This document shows, piece by piece, positions 54,350 to 63,821 of a stretch of 64,000 nt of DNA (positions are counted from its first letter, which is position 1; every line of letters begins with the position of its first letter). The notes beneath the pieces are model-generated. The model saw only the letters and a list, made by a program, of their open reading frames with translations. It searched no databases and was not told the origin of the DNA. Where the stretch lies: positions 3,410,001 to 3,474,000 of the forward strand of contig NZ_CP066779.1 of assembly GCF_016598535.1 (NCBI RefSeq). The letters are read 5' to 3'. The stretch is from Rhodococcus sp. P-2 (GTDB lineage Bacteria; Actinomycetota; Actinomycetes; Mycobacteriales; Mycobacteriaceae). Position numbers and translations under genes: made by a program.

Positions 54350-55445
54350 GAACAGCACCGCGGTGCGCGTAGCCATTGTGGGCGTGGGTAACTGCGCCTC
54401 GTCCCTGGTTCAGGGCGTCCACTACTACAAGGATGCCGACGAGACCCAGACGGTCCCCGGCCTCATGCACGTCAAGTTCGGTAAGTACCACGTCCGCGAC
54501 GTGCAGTTCGTCGCTGCGTTCGACGTCGACGCGAAGAAGGTCGGCTTCGACCTCTCCGAGGCGATCCTCGCGAGCGAGAACAACACCATCAAGATCGCCG
54601 ACGTTCCGCCCCTGGACGTTCCCGTTCAGCGTGGCCCGACCCTCGACGGCATCGGCAAGTACTACGCCGAGACCATCGAGCTGTCCGACGCCGAGCCCGT
54701 CGACGTCGTCAAGGCACTCAAGGACGCTCAGGTCGACGTCCTCGTTTCCTACCTGCCTGTCGGTTCCGACGACGCTGACAAGTTCTACGCACAGTGCGCG
54801 ATCGACGCAGGCGTTGCATTCGTCAACGCTCTGCCGGTCTTCATCGCTTCCGACCCGGAGTGGGCTGCCAAGTTCAAGGACGCCGGCGTCCCGATCGTCG
54901 GTGACGACATCAAGAGCCAGGTCGGGGCCACCATCACCCACCGCGTGATGGCGAAGCTGTTCGAAGACCGCGGCGTCGTGCTGGACCGCACGTACCAGCT
55001 CAACGTCGGTGGAAACATGGACTTCAAGAACATGCTCGAGCGTGATCGCCTGGAGTCCAAGAAGGTTTCCAAGACTCAGGCCGTGACGTCCAACCTGACC
55101 GGCGCACTTGCCGGCAAGGTTCACGACCGCAACGTCCACATCGGCCCCTCGGACTACGTGGAGTGGCTCGACGACCGCAAGTGGGCATACGTCCGCCTCG
55201 AAGGCCGCGCCTTCGGTGACGCTCCCCTGAACCTGGAGTACAAGCTCGAGGTCTGGGATTCGCCCAACTCTGCCGGCATCATCATCGACGCCGTCCGCGC
55301 CGCCAAGATCGCCAAGGACCGCGGCATCGGTGGACCGGTTTACCCGGCTTCCGCTTACCTGATGAAGTCCCCGCCGGTCCAGATGGCCGACGACAAGGCT
55401 CGCATCGAGCTCGAAGCGTTCATCATCGGAGCCGATGAGGCGTAG
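54342..55445 (+). CDS. ino1: Myo-inositol-1-phosphate synthase
   Basis: A 367-residue actinobacterial-type enzyme. [17 protein letters not shown] is the NAD motif; [34 protein letters not shown] and [11 protein letters not shown] are family blocks, and [16 protein letters not shown] is near the active site. It turns glucose-6-phosphate into inositol-1-phosphate, the first step to phosphatidylinositol, mannosides and mycothiol. It lies in an operon with PadR and ends at a strong terminator. It equals Rv0046c in synteny. Confidence 0.96.
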   Translation: MGENSTAVRVAIVGVGNCASSLVQGVHYYKDADETQTVPGLMHVKFGKYHVRDVQFVAAFDVDAKKVGFDLSEAILASENNTIKIADVPPLDVPVQRGPTLDGIGKYYAETIELSDAEPVDVVKALKDAQVDVLVSYLPVGSDDADKFYAQCAIDAGVAFVNALPVFIASDPEWAAKFKDAGVPIVGDDIKSQVGATITHRVMAKLFEDRGVVLDRTYQLNVGGNMDFKNMLERDRLESKKVSKTQAVTSNLTGALAGKVHDRNVHIGPSDYVEWLDDRKWAYVRLEGRAFGDAPLNLEYKLEVWDSPNSAGIIIDAVRAAKIAKDRGIGGPVYPASAYLMKSPPVQMADDKARIELEAFIIGADEA

Positions 55446-55488
55446 GTCTACGCCGCGCAGACGAAGCATAATTCGACTCACGCTGATT

Positions 55489-55519
55489 CGGGGTCTTGCG
55501 CCAACGGCGCAAGGCCCCG
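55489..55519 (+). terminator. Terminator of the padR-ino1 operon
   Basis: A 14-bp stem (55489-55502 with 55506-55519) with one T-G pair and an AAC loop; ATTCTGTT follows. It lies 43 bases after the ino1 stop. Confidence 0.85.
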
Positions 55520-55653
55520 ATTCTGTTATCCACAGGGTGTTTCCGCATCCGCGCGGGTAGTCACGCCTGCGGCTGCCGAATCGCCGTGCGGGTCCGGGTG
55601 CCGATCAGCGTGGAATGATGGACATCAGAACCATCACACGGATCGAGGACCCC

Positions 55654-56673
55654 ATGTCGATTACGTCGCTGCCAGTGCTCGATCTGTCGCTGGCGCAGAA
55701 CCCCGACACCGCCGAGCAGTTCCGCACTCAGCTCCGCGAGGCCACCCACGAGGTCGGATTCTTCTATCTGGTGGGCCACGGAATTCCTGACGACCTGCAG
55801 CGACGCCTCCTCTCCGTCGCACGCGAGTTCTTCGCGCTTCCGACTGCCGAGAAGCTCGCGATCGAGAACGTCCGCAGCCCGCATTTCCGTGGGTACACCA
55901 GGCTCGGCGGCGAACTGACCGAAGGCAAGCAGGACTGGCGCGAACAGATCGACATCGGCGCCGAACAGCCCGCGGCCGAGCGCACCGACACCTCACCGGC
56001 CTGGGAGATCCTGCAGGGCCCCAACCAGTGGCCCGATGCCCTTCCCGAACTCCGCGACGTCATCACCGAGTGGAACGACACGCTCACCTCGATCGCATTG
56101 AGCCTCCTGCGCGAATGGGCGGTAGCCCTGGGGCAGGATGCGAACATCTTCGACGACGCGTTCGCTCACGATCCGTCGATCCTCATCAAGGTCGTGCGTT
56201 ACCCGGGCCGCCCGAAAGGTGCCGGCTCCCAGGGCGTCGGCGGACACAAGGACGCGGGTGTGCTGACTCTGCTCTATGTCGAACCGGGCAAGGGCGGTCT
56301 GCAGGTCGAGCACGACGGCGACTGGATCGACGCACCGCCGATCGACGGGGCGCTGGTGGTCAACATCGGCGAACTGCTCGAGGTTGCTACCGGCGGTTAC
56401 TTGAAAGCGACTGTGCACCGGGTAGTTTCACCCGAGGGCGACGGCGAACGTATCTCGGTGCCGTTCTTCTTCAACCCGAACTACGCAGCGCAGATCCCGG
56501 AGTTCGACCTACCGCCCGAGCTGGCGGCGCGCGCCACCGGCGTCACCGTGGACGCGAACAACCCGATCCACGATTCCTACGGGGCGAACGCCCTCAAGAG
56601 TCGACTACGCGCGCACCCCGATGTCGCGGCCCGATGGTGGCCGGACATCGTTGCGGCACAAAGCGCTACCTGA
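55654..56673 (+). CDS. 2-oxoglutarate/Fe(II)-dependent oxygenase, isopenicillin-N-synthase-like
   Basis: A 339-residue protein from ATG 55654 with GAGG upstream (an ATG at 55615 is also open). The N-terminal DIOX_N part has LPVLDLSLA and GFFYLVGHGIP. The iron site is GHKDAGVLTLLY (His, Asp) and ATVHRVVSP (His), and the 2-oxoglutarate Arg is in RISVPFF. It converges on the flavoenzyme gene 7 bases away. The substrate is unknown; relatives make plant-hormone-like or ethylene-type products or modify nucleosides. Confidence 0.87.
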   Translation: MSITSLPVLDLSLAQNPDTAEQFRTQLREATHEVGFFYLVGHGIPDDLQRRLLSVAREFFALPTAEKLAIENVRSPHFRGYTRLGGELTEGKQDWREQIDIGAEQPAAERTDTSPAWEILQGPNQWPDALPELRDVITEWNDTLTSIALSLLREWAVALGQDANIFDDAFAHDPSILIKVVRYPGRPKGAGSQGVGGHKDAGVLTLLYVEPGKGGLQVEHDGDWIDAPPIDGALVVNIGELLEVATGGYLKATVHRVVSPEGDGERISVPFFFNPNYAAQIPEFDLPPELAARATGVTVDANNPIHDSYGANALKSRLRAHPDVAARWWPDIVAAQSAT

Positions 56674-56680
56674 AGCTGAA

Positions 56681-58798
56681 CTACAGGTCCATCGCAACTT
56701 TCCACGCCGTGTGCATCGCACCCTCGATGTAGTCGACGTTCACCGCGTCACCGACCACGTGCACGTCCGAGACGACGCCGATCAGTGCGTCGGCCAGAGG
56801 TGCTTGCGCAGACACTCCCGACGCGACGACAACCATGTCGGCCGGAGCGGTCAGTGTCTTGTCTCCGGAGCGGAATTCGACGTGCTCCTTGGTGATTCGC
56901 TGCACCGTTGAATTGCGGTGAATGTTCACACCGACATGCTTGGCGTGGCGCACAGCCGTCCAGCGGCGCGGCATCGCCATCGGAATACCCAACTGCTGGC
57001 CTTCTTCGATCAGCGTCACAGTGCGACCGCGCTCGGCCAGGAACTCCGCAAGCTCGAGTCCGACAAGCGAACCACCGATCACGACGACGTCCTTGCCCAT
57101 GGGCAGAAACTTGCGGGTCACCGCTCGGATCGCGGCGGGACTCTTGGTGATACCGGACAGCTTGCCCAACTTGGCCATCGTCCGAAGAAACGGCGGCACC
57201 TGGGAGACGTCGCCGACTCCGGTCATCAAGGCGCGCAACGAGTCGCCGGTATGTACGTGCGGGAGATCGCCGCCCGGAACGCTCGGCCGCTCGCGGACTG
57301 CACCGGTAGCCACTACTACGGCGTCGGGGTTCAGTGCCCGGATCGACGCAACCGAGGCTTCGGTCTTCAGTCGAACATCGACACCGAGACGCTCGATTTC
57401 CACTTTCAACCAGTTGAGCAGACGCCCGTTGTCCGGGGTAGTGAGGCTCGAGAACCACAGGGTGCCACCGAGGCGATCGGACTTGTCCAACACCGTGACT
57501 CGGTGCCCACGTTCAGCTGCCACACGAGCCGTCTCGAGACCGCCGGGGCCCGCCCCGACCACAACAACATGTTTCGGAGTGCTCGTCCGAACGAAGGGGA
57601 GAAGCGCTTCGTTTCCCAGAGCAGGGTTCACCGCGCACAGCGGGGTCTCGTCCCAGAAGTTCTCCTGCACACAGACGTAGCAATTGATGCATGGCCGAAC
57701 CCGCTCGGGTGCACCGTCTTTGAGTTTGTTCACCAGCTGTGGGTCGGCCAGGAGCTGACGGCCCATTGCGGCGAAGTCCGTGCGACCTTCCGCGATCATC
57801 TTCTCGCCGACCTCGGGGAGCATGCGTCCGACCGTGATCACGGGGATCGATATCGCCTGCTTGATTCGCGTTGCATTGTCGGTGTAGTAGCCGACCTTGT
57901 CGGGCAGAGGTCCGTCGGTGAAGTTGGCAAAAGCATTCAGTGCGGTACCGGTGACGTGGATGGCGTCAGCGCCGGCCTCTTCGAACATCGTGGCGGCCGC
58001 AGCAGCCTCGTCGACGGTCAGCCCGTCGGTTTCGCCATACTCTTGACCGGCCAGACGCACGATGACGGCAAGCGAACCGCCAACCTCCGCCTTGACTGCG
58101 CGAATGACCTCACAAGCCAGGCGAGCACGATTCTCCATGGAACCGCCGTACTCGTCGCTGCGCTGATTGGTGTACCGACTCAGGAACGCTCCGAGGACGT
58201 AGTTGTGGGCGCAGTGAATCTCGACGGCGTCACCGCCCGCCGCCTTCACCCGTCCGGCAGCCTCGGCGAACATGCGGACCAGCCAATCGAGATCTTCCTG
58301 GTCGGCCTCGTGGTAGGTCGCCTTCTTGCCCTCGTTGATTGCAGCCATCTTGCCCAGTTCTTCGGGTGTGCAATCGGCCATCGCACTCATGTCACCCGGC
58401 GGCTTCGGCATGGACGGCACCAGCTGCGGTCGGCCGTCGAGAGTATCGATGCGCGCCACCTTGCCGTGGTGTGTCATCTGCACACAGAGCTTGCTGCCTG
58501 CGTCGTGCACCGCGTCGGCCAACGCTTTCAGTCCGGGGATGAACCGGTCTTCCGAGAGCCCCGGTTCCTTGCGGCTGGTGCAACCCAGCGGATATGCAAC
58601 AGCGCAGCAACCGGTGATGATCAGACCCGTTCCACCGGCCGCGCGCGCCACGAAGTGGTCGATGTCGCCCTTTTCGATTTCCCCGTCTTCACACAGGTTC
58701 ATGTCCATGGCAGGGAGAACGACGCGATTGGGCACGGTCATCGGGCCGATGGTGCCTGGTGCGAGCAGGTGCGGGAAGGTCTGGCTTCGGATCGTCAC
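56681..58798 (-). CDS. NADH:flavin oxidoreductase, 2,4-dienoyl-CoA-reductase-like
   Basis: A 705-residue protein from GTG 58798. Residues 1-380 are an Old-Yellow-Enzyme barrel ([33 protein letters not shown]). The 4Fe-4S cluster is bound by CINCYVC and the next Cys in [10 protein letters not shown]. After it come an FAD domain ([19 protein letters not shown]) and an NAD domain ([19 protein letters not shown]). This matches FadH-type enzymes and trimethylamine dehydrogenase relatives. It probably reduces an unsaturated acyl-CoA or enone. It may be part of fatty acid or xenobiotic breakdown. Confidence 0.88.
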   Translation of the reverse strand: MTIRSQTFPHLLAPGTIGPMTVPNRVVLPAMDMNLCEDGEIEKGDIDHFVARAAGGTGLIITGCCAVAYPLGCTSRKEPGLSEDRFIPGLKALADAVHDAGSKLCVQMTHHGKVARIDTLDGRPQLVPSMPKPPGDMSAMADCTPEELGKMAAINEGKKATYHEADQEDLDWLVRMFAEAAGRVKAAGGDAVEIHCAHNYVLGAFLSRYTNQRSDEYGGSMENRARLACEVIRAVKAEVGGSLAVIVRLAGQEYGETDGLTVDEAAAAATMFEEAGADAIHVTGTALNAFANFTDGPLPDKVGYYTDNATRIKQAISIPVITVGRMLPEVGEKMIAEGRTDFAAMGRQLLADPQLVNKLKDGAPERVRPCINCYVCVQENFWDETPLCAVNPALGNEALLPFVRTSTPKHVVVVGAGPGGLETARVAAERGHRVTVLDKSDRLGGTLWFSSLTTPDNGRLLNWLKVEIERLGVDVRLKTEASVASIRALNPDAVVVATGAVRERPSVPGGDLPHVHTGDSLRALMTGVGDVSQVPPFLRTMAKLGKLSGITKSPAAIRAVTRKFLPMGKDVVVIGGSLVGLELAEFLAERGRTVTLIEEGQQLGIPMAMPRRWTAVRHAKHVGVNIHRNSTVQRITKEHVEFRSGDKTLTAPADMVVVASGVSAQAPLADALIGVVSDVHVVGDAVNVDYIEGAMHTAWKVAMDL

Positions 58799-58857
58799 GA
58801 GCAGACGCTAGAACTGGACGACGCCCATCCATTGCCGCACTCCCGATCAACGAGACT

Positions 58858-60243
58858 TCACGCGCTGTGACGTGCGAGGCACTCGGCTACCACCTCGAGC
58901 GCATATTCGAGGTCTGCGGAATCCACTCGCCCGTAGCCGATGACCAATCCGCCGGGGTCTCCGTGCGTTCGGGTGGACTCGACCAGGGTGGGCACTTCGA
59001 CGCCATGCTGGAGTGCTTCGCGTGCGACGGTGGCTGCCAGATCCGCGTCGAGCATGAGCGTCGTGTGCATGCCGGCGCCGAGACCCCGCAGTTCACCGAA
59101 CGATGACAACGCTTCCTCGACCGCCCGATCACGCTCGCGGTACCGGCGCCGGGCGGTACGCACCGCCCGATCCCATTCGCCGTCACGGAGCAGGGACACG
59201 AGTGCTTGCTGCAGCGGAACCGACGGGAAGTCGCCGATTCGCTTGCGGTGTACTGCTATGCGATCGACCAGGTCGAGAGGAGCCACCAACCAGCCCAATC
59301 GAATTCCGGCGCCGAGTGTCTTGGCAACCGTTCCGAGATACACCACCCGGTCAGGAGCCAGCTGGGCAAGCGCAGGCAAAGGCGCTACGTCGTAACGGAA
59401 TTCGGAGTCGTAATCGTCCTCGAACAGGACGACGTCGCGGGCGCGGGCGAACTCGATCAACTGGTTGCGCCGACCTACTGGAAGCAGCCCACCCGTCGGA
59501 TACTGATGGGACGGTGTCACGTACACGCCGCGAACATTCTCCGGCGCCGATCCGAGTTGGTCTACACGGAGACCGTGCGCATCGACCGGTACGTCCAGCA
59601 GAGACCATCCACACGCTGTTGCCGCCGAGGACGCATACCGGTACCCGGGGTCCTCCATCGCCAGGACTGCGCCACTGGTACGCAGCGCCGACAACGCCAG
59701 TCCGAGGCCGTGGGTCGCACCCGAGGTGATCAGGATTCTCTCGGGTTCAACCGACATTCCGCGAGCCCTTGCCAGCAATTCCGATAGTGCCGAACGCAAT
59801 TCGCAGTCGCCCGCAGGATCGGGATCCTCGAATGGTGGCGGTTTGGCCCCGACGTCACGCCACGCCCGCCGCCACGCTGCCGATGCACGCGGCGGCGTCC
59901 ACGGCACGCCCGGCCGGAGCTGCACCCTGGGTGACATCTTGTCGGCGGCCTTCTTCGGTGTAGTCGTGGGAGTGACCGCGGGAGAGGGCGCCTCGGCAAC
60001 GAAGGTGCCCGAGCCGTGCACAGCGACAAGCCAGCCCTCGGCGATCAACTGCTCATACGCCCGTTCCACGACGCCCCGCGCCACCGCGAGTTCCGCCGCC
60101 AGCTTCCGCGAGCTGGGTAACCGCAGACCCACCGCAGCCTGGCCACTGCGAATGTCGGCTCTGAGGTGGTCGGCGACCTGGACCGGAAGCGCCCGCCGAT
60201 CCGTCCGGTCGAGGACTACAGCTACCGCCGAAGGAAGAAACAT
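58858..60243 (-). CDS. MocR/PdxR-type regulator (GntR-HTH fused to aminotransferase fold)
   Basis: A 461-residue protein. The GntR HTH is in residues 12-80 (ALPVQVADHLRADIRSGQ, LPSSRKLAAELAVARGVVERAYEQL). A fold-type I aminotransferase domain follows with FEDDYDSEFRY and the PLP lysine in GTVAKTLGAGIRLGW. Such proteins sense pyridoxal phosphate and control vitamin B6 genes. It is divergent from a PNPOx-like gene with repeated ATCGAAGT motifs between, a classic MocR setting. Confidence 0.9.
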   Translation of the reverse strand: MFLPSAVAVVLDRTDRRALPVQVADHLRADIRSGQAAVGLRLPSSRKLAAELAVARGVVERAYEQLIAEGWLVAVHGSGTFVAEAPSPAVTPTTTPKKAADKMSPRVQLRPGVPWTPPRASAAWRRAWRDVGAKPPPFEDPDPAGDCELRSALSELLARARGMSVEPERILITSGATHGLGLALSALRTSGAVLAMEDPGYRYASSAATACGWSLLDVPVDAHGLRVDQLGSAPENVRGVYVTPSHQYPTGGLLPVGRRNQLIEFARARDVVLFEDDYDSEFRYDVAPLPALAQLAPDRVVYLGTVAKTLGAGIRLGWLVAPLDLVDRIAVHRKRIGDFPSVPLQQALVSLLRDGEWDRAVRTARRRYRERDRAVEEALSSFGELRGLGAGMHTTLMLDADLAATVAREALQHGVEVPTLVESTRTHGDPGGLVIGYGRVDSADLEYALEVVAECLARHSA

Positions 60244-60260
60244 TCAGAACCCTCTCGGAA

Positions 60261-60320
60261 GTGACCAATCGAAGTGGCCTATCGAAGTCTCCCTTGATTG
60301 GACCATGACTTGAAGCCACT
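60261..60320. promoter_or_regulatory. Candidate MocR operator region
   Basis: ATCGAAGT occurs twice in direct orientation, at 60268-60275 and 60281-60288. GAAGTGGC (60271-60278) and GAAGTC (60284-60289) recur inverted in GACTTGAAGCCACTTT (60307-60322). MocR proteins usually bind two or three such direct repeats. The site lies between the divergent regulator and the PNPOx-like gene. Confidence 0.55.
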
Positions 60321-60340
60321 TTGCCAGCAGCATTGTCTGC

Positions 60341-61048
60341 ATGCCAGATTCCGTTGTCTTTGCTGCCCCTGCTCCTGCCCCCACTGCACCCGTTCTGTTG
60401 TCCCCGACAGCACGCACGACGCACAAGCGCGCCCGCCACCACGGCGTCGCAGAACGCGCGGCACTCGTCGACGTCTTGCAGTCCGCGAAGCTGTGCCACA
60501 TGGGCGTGACCGTCGGCGGAGTTCCCATGGTGTTTCCCACCGCGTACGGGTTCGACCTCGACGGCCCTGACCGTGACGGGTCCATCTACGTCCACGGTTC
60601 GGTGGCCTCGCGGAGCTTGGCTCCCGACAGCGAAATCTGCATCACCATCACGATCCTCGACGGGCTCGTGCTGGCTCGGTCGGGGTTCCATCACTCGATG
60701 AACTACCGCAGTGGGGTCATTGTCGGATCACCTCGAGTCGTGACCGACAACGACGAGCGGGTGAAGGCTTTGAATCTGATCGTCGACCAGGTGGCCCCCG
60801 GACGTTCCCAACACTTGCGGGATCACACGCGCAAGGAAATGGCGGCAACCGTCGTTCTTGCACTGCCGTTGTACGAGGCTTCCGTCAAGGCCCGCACCGG
60901 CGGGCCCGGTGACGATGCCGCTGACATCGGCGTCGAAACTATTTGGGCCGGAGTAGTTCCCGTGTCGAGCCAGTTCAGTCAACCGATTCCGTCTGACGAT
61001 CTCGACTCCGGTATCGAAATACCGGAACATATCTCGACGATGCTCTGA
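60341..61048 (+). CDS. Pyridoxamine-5'-phosphate-oxidase-like flavin-binding protein
   Basis: A 235-residue protein. After a Pro/Ala/Thr-rich start of about 35 residues it shows the split-barrel fold of the FMN-binding PF12900 type: AERAALVDVLQSAKLCHMGVTVGGVPMVFPTAYGF, then IYVHGSVASRSL, then SGFHHSMNYRSGVIVG. The location beside a MocR gene suggests control by pyridoxal phosphate and a role in B6 chemistry, but many members have other or unknown substrates, including heme or F420. Confidence 0.8.
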   Translation: MPDSVVFAAPAPAPTAPVLLSPTARTTHKRARHHGVAERAALVDVLQSAKLCHMGVTVGGVPMVFPTAYGFDLDGPDRDGSIYVHGSVASRSLAPDSEICITITILDGLVLARSGFHHSMNYRSGVIVGSPRVVTDNDERVKALNLIVDQVAPGRSQHLRDHTRKEMAATVVLALPLYEASVKARTGGPGDDAADIGVETIWAGVVPVSSQFSQPIPSDDLDSGIEIPEHISTML

Positions 61049-61075
61049 CCGCACGCACCGCACGCACCGCACGCA
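61049..61075. repeat. Short tandem repeat, three units of nine bases
   Basis: CCGCACGCA is repeated three times right after the stop of the PNPOx-like gene. It is probably a slippage tract; no function is suggested by the sequence. Confidence 0.8.
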
Positions 61076-61122
61076 CCGGGGCATGGTGATTCCCCGGCGC
61101 GCGCGTATCCAGTTGTCACGGT

Positions 61123-62361
61123 TCAGGCTGCTGTCGGTGGGCTGTTCCCGCCGATCGGGTGCTGATACGGGTCGATCGACATCGGTGGATAGAACACCGA
61201 CTTCCGATCCGGACCGATCTCGACACGCCACTCGGTGTGGTGCAGCGTCCGATGGTGATGACCGCACAACAAGATCAGATTGTCGAGATCCGTTGGGCCG
61301 CCATCGTTCCAATGAACAATATGATGGGCATCGCACCACCCCGACGGCGTCCCGCACCCCGGAAACGCGCACCCGCCGTCACGAACTGCCAACGCCCGCC
61401 GCTGCGGCACCGTCGCGGTTCTGGCTTCCTTACCGCACTCGAGCGGAACACCATTCTCGTCCAACAAGATCCGGGTGACGGTGCAGTCGCAGGCGAGCAT
61501 CCGTGCAGTGTCGATACTGATCGGGCCCGCCCAATCCGTCCACGCGAACCCCAGTTCCTCAGTGGACGGCAGGAGGTCTTTCAATGCTTTGAGGTCTGTC
61601 ATGTCTTTTGCGCTGGCGGTGACCGTGATGTGCGGTTTCACCCCACCTTCGATCGGACCCAACCCCGCCCGCTCGTACCGCCGCAACAACTCGCAAAACC
61701 CGTCCGCACGCCGTAATGCCGGAGTGCGGGTGTCTTTGACGCCGTCCTTCTCCGGTGTCGGAGCGGACAGGCTCGACAACAAGGTGATCAGACGGGCCCC
61801 GTTCACCGCATCCAAGTCACCCTTGACCGTCACCCGCCCGTAAAGGCCTTTCGAGGCGTAGAACTCGTTACGCTCAGAGTCTTCGCCGACCGGGACCCCG
61901 TCCTCACGGTTTCCGTACTGCTTCTCGATCCGCCGGATCGCCGCCCGCACCGCATCACAATCGGCAATGTTCTTCGACGCCAATCTCAACAGGATTCCGC
62001 GGGCCTTGTCCACATCCGCCAGGGTCATGTTCTTCGGTGGATGCTGACAAAATGACACCACCTGACGGGCCTTCAACGCATCCACATCACCCCGATGAAA
62101 CGCATCCGCCACAACAGGTTCGAGCATCAACAACCGCGCCAACCCGACCAGCAGACTGCACTCACCGATCTCCAGATTCGTCGAACCGTGCAACCACTGC
62201 GCGATCGCCCGAAAACCCTTCCCGCCGAGAACCTCACGGGAAAACATTTCCACGATCAGCAACACCATCCGCGACTGCAACTCGTGCCGGGCGCGCACCA
62301 GATCCAGAACCTCACACTTGAGGCCCTCGCCATCCAGTTGCCACGCTTCCCGACTGTCCAT
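61123..62361 (-). CDS. DUF222-HNH endonuclease-like protein (13E12 family)
   Basis: A 412-residue protein started at ATG 62361; the ATG at 62382 lies in the LexA box. The N-terminal DUF222 domain is helical (FRAIAQWLHGSTNLEIGECSLLVGLA). The C-terminal HNH motif is complete: RDGGCAFPGCGTPSGWCDAHHIVHWNDGG, then NLILLCGHHHRTLHH. Many copies of this family exist in mycobacterial and rhodococcal genomes (the 13E12 repeat proteins), where several are induced by DNA damage. Its function is not settled. Confidence 0.88.
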   Translation of the reverse strand: MDSREAWQLDGEGLKCEVLDLVRARHELQSRMVLLIVEMFSREVLGGKGFRAIAQWLHGSTNLEIGECSLLVGLARLLMLEPVVADAFHRGDVDALKARQVVSFCQHPPKNMTLADVDKARGILLRLASKNIADCDAVRAAIRRIEKQYGNREDGVPVGEDSERNEFYASKGLYGRVTVKGDLDAVNGARLITLLSSLSAPTPEKDGVKDTRTPALRRADGFCELLRRYERAGLGPIEGGVKPHITVTASAKDMTDLKALKDLLPSTEELGFAWTDWAGPISIDTARMLACDCTVTRILLDENGVPLECGKEARTATVPQRRALAVRDGGCAFPGCGTPSGWCDAHHIVHWNDGGPTDLDNLILLCGHHHRTLHHTEWRVEIGPDRKSVFYPPMSIDPYQHPIGGNSPPTAA

Positions 62362-62374
62362 GCAGCAATCATAT

Positions 62375-62390
62375 TCGAACACAATTTCGA
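62375..62390 (-). promoter_or_regulatory. LexA-type SOS box
   Basis: TCGAAC-ACAA-TTTCGA fits the actinobacterial SOS box TCGAAC-N4-GTTCGA with one change. It sits inside a wider perfect inverted repeat, TATTCGAA-6-TTCGAATA (62372-62393). It lies 14 bases before the chosen start of the DUF222-HNH gene, where LexA would block transcription. Confidence 0.72.
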
Positions 62391-62421
62391 ATACAAGAGG
62401 GGGATTGATTGAAACTATTTG

Positions 62422-63237
62422 CTAATCAACGACTTTCGCATTCCAGACAGATCGGGCATGCTCTTGGGTGGCTGTGGAAACCTCCGCCTGGCCGCCCATG
62501 AAGGGCCGGACGAGGTCCAGAGGCAAGGGGAAGACAACGGTGGAGTTGTTCTCACTACCGATCTCGTGAAGCGTCTGCAGATAACGCAATTGTAGAGTGG
62601 TCGGATTGCGACTGATCACCTCGGCCGCCTCGGCGAGCTTGGCCGAAGCCTGAAATTCGGCGTCGGCGTTGATGATCTTGGCTCGCCGTTCACGTTCGGC
62701 CTCAGCCTGCCGGGCGATGGCGCGCTGCATGTTGGCTGGGATCTCGACGTCCTTGATCTCCACGGTGGTGACTTTGACTCCCCACGGCTCGGTCTGCTGG
62801 TCGATGACCTTCTGCAAGTCCTCGTTGAGGCGTTCACGTTCGGATAGCAGCGAGTCCAACTCGGCCTTACCGAGAATGGAGCGCAGTGTGGTCTGGGCGA
62901 TCTGCGAGGTGGCGGCCAGAAAGTCCTCGACCTCGACTATCGAACGGTCGGCGTCGACGACCCGAAAGTACGTGACGGCGGTAACCTTCACCGGAACGTT
63001 GTCGCGGGTGATCACTTCTTGGACCGGTATTTTCAGCGTGACGGTTCGCAGACTGACCCGCTCCATGCGATCGATCGCCGGCACCAGAATGACCAGGCCA
63101 GGACCCTTCAAGGTGATCAGTCGACCGAGGCGGAACACCACCGCGCGCTCGTACTCACGCAGGACTCTCACCGACATACCCACCAGGACTGCAATCAGCA
63201 CGACAAACACGGACAACACAACAAGCACGGTGGTCAT
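62422..63237 (-). CDS. Slipin (SPFH/stomatin-like membrane protein)
   Basis: A 271-residue protein started at ATG 63237, which overlaps the NfeD stop. One membrane helix at about 2-24, then the SPFH domain with [40 protein letters not shown] and the oligomerising helix [18 protein letters not shown]. Slipins form rings or rafts in the membrane with NfeD partners. The pair is involved in membrane order and sometimes stress response in bacteria. Confidence 0.92.
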   Translation of the reverse strand: MTTVLVVLSVFVVLIAVLVGMSVRVLREYERAVVFRLGRLITLKGPGLVILVPAIDRMERVSLRTVTLKIPVQEVITRDNVPVKVTAVTYFRVVDADRSIVEVEDFLAATSQIAQTTLRSILGKAELDSLLSERERLNEDLQKVIDQQTEPWGVKVTTVEIKDVEIPANMQRAIARQAEAERERRAKIINADAEFQASAKLAEAAEVISRNPTTLQLRYLQTLHEIGSENNSTVVFPLPLDLVRPFMGGQAEVSTATQEHARSVWNAKVVD

Positions 63238-63707
63238 AGCGCCAGCTCCCACGGTTCACGACGGCGCACTTTCAGAGTCAGGCCTCGAACCTGCTCTACG
63301 ACGACGGATTCACCCACGGCGGGAACAGAATCGTCGTACCCGAATTCCATTCGAGCACGCCATAATCCGCCGTCAAGCTCGACCTGACCCTGCGCACCAG
63401 CCCAACTGCGAACGGTCGCGTCGGAGCCGACAAGAGATTCCGTCCCGGTACGCACGGGCGCGCGGCGCGCGGTGAGCGCTTTTCGGCTCGCGACCGCCAC
63501 CACGCCCAGGCCGACCACCGCGACCCCCGCCGTCACCGGGATCGCGATCGATTGGCCGATACCGTCGGACGTGAAGAGCATCCAGACGCCCGCACCGATC
63601 ATGAGTGCTCCGAGCGCACCGAGCACCCCCGCGGTTGGGGCATGCGCCTCGACCACGATCAACAGGACGCCCAGCAGCAGGGCAACGACACCGATCGTCG
63701 TCATCAC
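63234..63707 (-). CDS. NfeD-like membrane protein
   Basis: A 157-residue short NfeD. Three membrane helices (about 5-20, 26-48, 54-72), then the OB-fold domain with [26 protein letters not shown] and the end [10 protein letters not shown]. The serine protease domain of long NfeD proteins is absent. It is translationally coupled to the slipin. Confidence 0.9.
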   Translation of the reverse strand: MMTTIGVVALLLGVLLIVVEAHAPTAGVLGALGALMIGAGVWMLFTSDGIGQSIAIPVTAGVAVVGLGVVAVASRKALTARRAPVRTGTESLVGSDATVRSWAGAQGQVELDGGLWRARMEFGYDDSVPAVGESVVVEQVRGLTLKVRRREPWELAL

Positions 63708-63821
63708 TCGTCTCCACGCTCACGAGGACGCGTTCACGTCGCGTAGCCATTGTGCGATCGCGCCCTCGACTTCAACGGTAATCACGTTCGGCCGGTTCTG
63801 CCACAAACGCTTCACGCCAGT

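Noticed and set aside
56918..58870. A 650-codon open frame on the plus strand
   Set aside because: It lies antisense to the dienoyl-CoA-reductase-like gene and its text is typical of a high-GC shadow (rich in Arg, His, Val, Asp) with no family motif.
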